In this document: positions 60,443 through 64,000 of the stretch, piece by piece
Numbering within the stretch: position 1 is the stretch's first letter
Layout: every line of letters starts with the position of its first letter
Program-made: the position numbers and the translations under genes
DNA from: UBA8752 sp002172485
GTDB lineage: Bacteria > Bacteroidota > Bacteroidia > Flavobacteriales_D > Sanyastnellaceae
Direction of reading: 5' to 3'
NCBI GenBank assembly: GCA_042089915.1
Contig: JBELJZ010000002.1
Coordinates: forward strand, 158,990-222,989
Length of the DNA: 64,000 bases
Notes under the pieces: generated by a model
The model's database searches: none
Told to the model about the DNA's origin: nothing
The model's input: the letters and a program-made list of their open reading frames with translations, nothing else

Positions 60443-63400
60443 ATGATCCGATTCCTCTCTGCCTTGGCCCTGACTGGCCTTTGGGCACTCGCTTCTGCCC
60501 AATCCGGGTCCACCTTTCCTGTCAATGGGACCCCGGATGCCCGCCTCGAACTGCATGTCTACGAGGGCGCGCGCATCCACACCGAGGCGGGAACCGTGCT
60601 CGACAACGGCCACATCGTCGTCCGGCGCGGCCGCATCGAAGCCGTGGGTACCGGCACGTTCACCACATCCGAGCCCGCCGTCCGCCACGATGTGTCGGGC
60701 CATGAGGTCTACCCCGCTTTTGTCGACCTCTATTCCGGTTGGGGTCTGAAGCGGGGAGAACGCGCCCGTTGGGATGGCAAGCCCCACTACGACCGGGAGG
60801 ACACCAAGGCGGCCATGGGCTGGAACAGCGCCTTGCATCCGGAATTCGACGCAGCCGAATCGTTTGTGCCATCGGACAAGGTGGCTGACCGCTACCGCAG
60901 TGCCGGATTTGGTGCCGTTGTGGCCCACAGACGGGATGGCATTGTTCGCGGTTCGGCGGCATTGGTGGCTTTGTCCGGTGATGCCCACGATGCGGTCCTC
61001 GAACCCCGGGCGGCTGCGTGGCACAGTTTTTCCAAAGGGTCGTCCGCCCAATCTTACCCCAGCTCTCTGATGGGCAGCATCGCCCTGCTTCGACAGACCT
61101 ACTGTGACGCCGAGTGGTACGGGCAGTTTGACGCCCCGGAGGAGCGCAACCTCTCGTTGGAAGCGTTCAATGCCGCGGCCGATTTGCCCCACTTCTTCGA
61201 TGCCGGAGACTGGCGGGACATTCTGCGTGCCGACCGCGTGGGGGACGAATTCGGGGTCCAATACGCCTTCCTCGGGGGGGGCGAAACATACCGGCGTCTG
61301 GATGAGGTCGCCTCTGCGGGGGGCGCGGTCATTGTGCCGCTGGACTTCCCTTCAGCCATTGATGTGTCCGACCCCTACCTCGCCCGCTTGGTTTCCCTGG
61401 CGGAATTGAAGCACTGGGAATGGGCGCCGTACAATCCTGGAAAGGTGGCCCAGGCCGGCATTCCAATGGCGTTGACCATGCACGGGTTGGACAAGGGCAA
61501 GGATTTCGTGGCCAACCTGCGCAAGGCGGTCGAGCACGGCCTGTCCGATGAGGCTGCTTTGGCAGCGCTGACGACGGTGCCGGCCGAGATGGTGGGCGCG
61601 GGAGACCGCGTGGGCCGGATTGCCCCGGGCATGGAGGCCAACTTCATCATTGCCGACGGCCCCTTCTTCGAGAGCGGAACGGCGCTGCGGACCACCGTGG
61701 TTCAGGGCGTGCGTTACGAGATTGACATGGAACCCGAGGCTGATGTGGCCGGGCGATACAGCCTGAACCTCGACGGTCGCGACTTGGTCTTGGAGTTGAA
61801 GACGGGCGACAAGGGCACGCGCGGCCAGTGGTGGCCGGTTGGCACGGCCGAGGCCGACATTGACTCGCTGGCCGGCCAGGCCAAGGTGAGCCTCGACGGC
61901 CGGGACCTGGTGTTGCGCCTGCTCGACGAGGATGCTGGCGCTTACCGCCTCGTGGGCAATGTCTACGAAGGCAGCCGCATCATCGAGGGCCGTGGGGAGC
62001 GGCCGGACGGGACGTGGATCGAGTGGGCCGCTCTGCGTCAGGGTGACGCCATCCAGACTCCGCCCAAGCCGGAGGTGACGGAAGCCGCTGCCGAGGCCGC
62101 ACCGGAAGAGGAAGCGGGCGATCCGGAAGAGGAAGTGGAGGAAGGCCCCACCGGTCCAGGACCCATCACGTATCCATTCACGGCGTATGGCCGGACCCAA
62201 CTGCCCGCACAAGGATCGTGGCACTTCGTCAGGGCCACCGTCTGGACGTGTGGGCCGGAAGGCAAAATCGAAGGCGGCGAGGTCATCGTGCACGAGGGCC
62301 GCATCCGGGCCGTGGGGCAGAATCTGGATCCGGCCGAGGTGTTCGGCAAGAATGTCCCGGAATTGACCCGAATCGATGCCAAGGGCAAGCACATCACGCC
62401 GGGCATCCTCGATGAGCACACGCACATCGCGGCCAGCCGCGGCATCAACGAAGGCACCCAGGCGTCCAGTGCCGAGGTCAGCATCGGTACCGTCGTCAAC
62501 AGCGAGGACGTCAACGTTTACCGCCACCTCGCCGGCGGCGTGACGGCAGGGCAGATCCTGCACGGGTCCGCCAACCCCATCGGTGGGCAAAGCGGCATCA
62601 TCAAGTTCCGTTGGGGCATGTCGCCCGACGAGATGCAGATCGAGGATGCCGACCCCTTCATCAAGTTCGCCTTGGGTGAGAACGTCAAGCAGTCCAACTG
62701 GGGCGATTACCAGACCGTCCGTTTCCCGCAGACCCGAATGGGTGTGGAGCAGGTCTACTACGACCACTTCCACCGCGCCCGGGAATACGGGGAGGAATGG
62801 GACGCTTACCGCGCGGCGGTCAAGGCCACGCCCCGCCGCCTCATCCGCCAGGGCAGGGGCCCCAAGGCGCCCCGGCGCGACCTCGAGCTCGAGACGTTGC
62901 TCCAGATTCTCGAATCCGAACGCTTCGTCACCTGCCACAGCTACCGGCAGGACGAGATCAACATGCTGATGCACGTGGCGGATTCGATGGGCTTCACCCT
63001 CAACACGTTCACCCACATCCTCGAAGGCTACAAGGTGGCCGACAAGATGGCCGAGCACGGGGCCGGTGGTTCCAGCTTCAGCGACTGGTGGGCCTACAAA
63101 TTCGAGGTGAAGGACGCCATTCCGTACAACGGGGCGTTGCTCTGGGAGAACGGGGTGGTCACCGCCTTCAACTCCGACGACCGCGAGATGGCCCGCCGTT
63201 TGAATCAAGAAGCCGCCAAGGCCAACAAGTACGGCGGTGTGCCTGAAGAGGAGGCGCTGAAATTCGTCACGCTGAACCCCGCGATTCTGCTCCACCTCGA
63301 CGACCGCATCGGCTCGCTCGAAGCCGGCAAGGATGCGGACATGGTGGTGTGGTCCGACCATCCCTTGAGCGTCTATGCCCAATGCGAGCAGACCTATGTG

Positions 63401-63577
63401 GATGGCCGCCGCCTTTTCGACCAGGAGGAGGACTTGGTGATGCGCGAGGCGATGCGCACGGAGCGGGCCCGCCTCATCCAGCTCATGCTCGATGCCCCGG
63501 GCGCCGACAAACGAAAGCCGATGGAGCGAATTCCGCCCCATTACCACTGTGACACCATGACCGAGGAGAACCGATGA
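60443..63577 (+). CDS. Secreted tandem amidohydrolase-family protein (first domain degenerate)
   Basis: 1044 residues. Signal peptide to residue 20 (LTGLWALASAQ). Two amidohydrolase domains in one chain: the N-terminal one (about 35-460) has the beta-sandwich and a PAFVDLYSG stretch where the metal-binding HxH should be, so it looks catalytically dead; the C-terminal one (about 585-1020) has ITPGILDEHTHIAAS (His659, His661), FVTCHSYRQDEI and AFNSDDREM, an intact site. An acidic linker (EAAPEEEAGDPEEEVEEG) separates them. Likely a periplasmic hydrolase of cyclic amide or imidazolone-type bonds; substrate unknown. Overlaps the next gene by 4 bases. Confidence 0.82.
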   Translation: MIRFLSALALTGLWALASAQSGSTFPVNGTPDARLELHVYEGARIHTEAGTVLDNGHIVVRRGRIEAVGTGTFTTSEPAVRHDVSGHEVYPAFVDLYSGWGLKRGERARWDGKPHYDREDTKAAMGWNSALHPEFDAAESFVPSDKVADRYRSAGFGAVVAHRRDGIVRGSAALVALSGDAHDAVLEPRAAAWHSFSKGSSAQSYPSSLMGSIALLRQTYCDAEWYGQFDAPEERNLSLEAFNAAADLPHFFDAGDWRDILRADRVGDEFGVQYAFLGGGETYRRLDEVASAGGAVIVPLDFPSAIDVSDPYLARLVSLAELKHWEWAPYNPGKVAQAGIPMALTMHGLDKGKDFVANLRKAVEHGLSDEAALAALTTVPAEMVGAGDRVGRIAPGMEANFIIADGPFFESGTALRTTVVQGVRYEIDMEPEADVAGRYSLNLDGRDLVLELKTGDKGTRGQWWPVGTAEADIDSLAGQAKVSLDGRDLVLRLLDEDAGAYRLVGNVYEGSRIIEGRGERPDGTWIEWAALRQGDAIQTPPKPEVTEAAAEAAPEEEAGDPEEEVEEGPTGPGPITYPFTAYGRTQLPAQGSWHFVRATVWTCGPEGKIEGGEVIVHEGRIRAVGQNLDPAEVFGKNVPELTRIDAKGKHITPGILDEHTHIAASRGINEGTQASSAEVSIGTVVNSEDVNVYRHLAGGVTAGQILHGSANPIGGQSGIIKFRWGMSPDEMQIEDADPFIKFALGENVKQSNWGDYQTVRFPQTRMGVEQVYYDHFHRAREYGEEWDAYRAAVKATPRRLIRQGRGPKAPRRDLELETLLQILESERFVTCHSYRQDEINMLMHVADSMGFTLNTFTHILEGYKVADKMAEHGAGGSSFSDWWAYKFEVKDAIPYNGALLWENGVVTAFNSDDREMARRLNQEAAKANKYGGVPEEEALKFVTLNPAILLHLDDRIGSLEAGKDADMVVWSDHPLSVYAQCEQTYVDGRRLFDQEEDLVMREAMRTERARLIQLMLDAPGADKRKPMERIPPHYHCDTMTEENR

Positions 63578-64000
63578 ACCGCATGTTGACCTTGAATTTT
63601 CCAGCCATGAAAGCGCCCGTCCTTTTCGCCTTCCTCGCCTTTGCGGTCACCGCGTTTGCCCAGCCCAACCTGACGCCGGGCGCCCCGCAGTCCGAACGCG
63701 TTCTCGTCCTCGGTGGCACGGCCCACCTCGGCACCGGGGAGGCCATTGAGAATGCCGCCATCGGGTTTGCCGACGGCTTCATTGACTTCGTGGGAGCTGC
63801 CCGTGATGTGGATCCCAAGCGCTACGCCCGTGTAGTGGACGCCGAGGGCATGCACATCTACCCGGGTTTCATTGCCCCGAACAGCACCCTCGGCCTCATG
63901 GAGGTCGCGGCCGTTCGGGCGTCCAGGGATTACCGGGAGGTGGGGACGTTCAAGCCCAACGTCCGCAGTGTCATCGCGTACAACGCCGCGTCCGACATCA
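63574..64000 (+). CDS. Second amidohydrolase-family protein, 5' part (cut by window edge)
   Basis: At least 142 codons, open to the right edge. ATG 63574 overlaps the preceding stop (ATGA); ATG 63607 would start directly at the signal peptide MKAPVLFAFLAFAVTAFAQ. The mature start (VLVLGGTAHLGTGEAIENAAIGFADGFI) is the beta-sandwich of an amidohydrolase. IYPGFIAPNSTLGL stands where HxH is expected, so this protein too may lack the first metal ligands. It probably forms a complex or pair with the upstream protein. Confidence 0.75.
   Translation, partial: MNRMLTLNFPAMKAPVLFAFLAFAVTAFAQPNLTPGAPQSERVLVLGGTAHLGTGEAIENAAIGFADGFIDFVGAARDVDPKRYARVVDAEGMHIYPGFIAPNSTLGLMEVAAVRASRDYREVGTFKPNVRSVIAYNAASDI

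Noticed and set aside
61352..63547. A 731-codon minus-strand frame antisense to the amidohydrolase gene
   Set aside because: Shadow of a confident gene; no motifs or signal peptide.

Overview
The window is about 64 kb of GC-rich (roughly 60% or more) chromosome, most likely from a marine member of the Bacteroidota, probably Flavobacteriales-like. Indicators are a type IX secretion C-terminal domain, a gliding-motility C-terminal domain, a DUF5723-like porin-type protein, an HU/SPOR protein, two TonB-dependent receptors with an N-terminal carboxypeptidase-like domain, the dihydroorotase/DUF4296/mannosyltransferase order, and -7 promoter elements of the Bacteroidota TAnnTTTG type. It reads as core chromosome with some accessory cargo. 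I see no phage, insertion sequence, integrase or CRISPR array, and no gene-free stretch over 300 bases.

Layout. 1-6.6 kb: 5' part of uvrC, an SDR reductase, a DUF4296 lipoprotein/dihydroorotase/GT2 operon, an RluB-like pseudouridine synthase with an altered active-site motif, an outer-membrane protein and yraN. 6.6-15.5 kb: a coiled-coil membrane protein, a 1341-residue gliding-motility-type surface protein, gpsA, glyS and pgk. 15.6-25.3 kb: a GH81 laminarinase with a long calcium-binding-like tail, tRNA-Cys, pssA, purS, an S9 oligopeptidase lipoprotein and an envelope protein pair. 25.3-33.2 kb: HAD hydrolase, HU/SPOR protein, kdsB, TonB receptor, dprA, an HPt protein and rseP. 33.3-39.9 kb: pbp1A followed by a CoA-transferase operon whose A and B subunits are separated by an arylsulfotransferase-like gene and a membrane-anchored sulfotransferase. 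39.9-45.1 kb: folB, gltX, a secreted thioredoxin-like protein, a di-haem peroxidase, a small outer-membrane protein and a short ssb. 45.2-48.7 kb: sdhCAB. 48.8-51.5 kb: a secreted HMA-type cysteine-rich protein overlapping a TonB receptor. 51.6-56.8 kb: a damage-tolerance cassette (dinB, SRAP peptidase, dnaE2-type polymerase). 56.9-60.3 kb: a secreted metalloprotease-like protein, an XRE/S24 LexA-like regulator and an Nfu protein. 60.4-64 kb: tandem amidohydrolase-family proteins, the last cut by the window edge.

The most interesting points are: (1) the sulfotransferase pair nested between the two subunits of one CoA-transferase; (2) the dinB-SRAP-dnaE2 cassette with a perfect 19-bp palindrome beside its -7 element and a self-cleaving-type S24 regulator about 2 kb away; (3) a recurrent TAnnTT(T/C)G element only 4-7 bases before many start codons, suggesting widespread leaderless mRNAs; (4) a dockerin-like C-terminal module shared by the laminarinase and the metalloprotease-like protein; and (5) a metal-type secreted HMA protein/TonB receptor pair with histidine- and cysteine-rich inserts. 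All functions are read from protein motifs recognised by eye; no database search was run.
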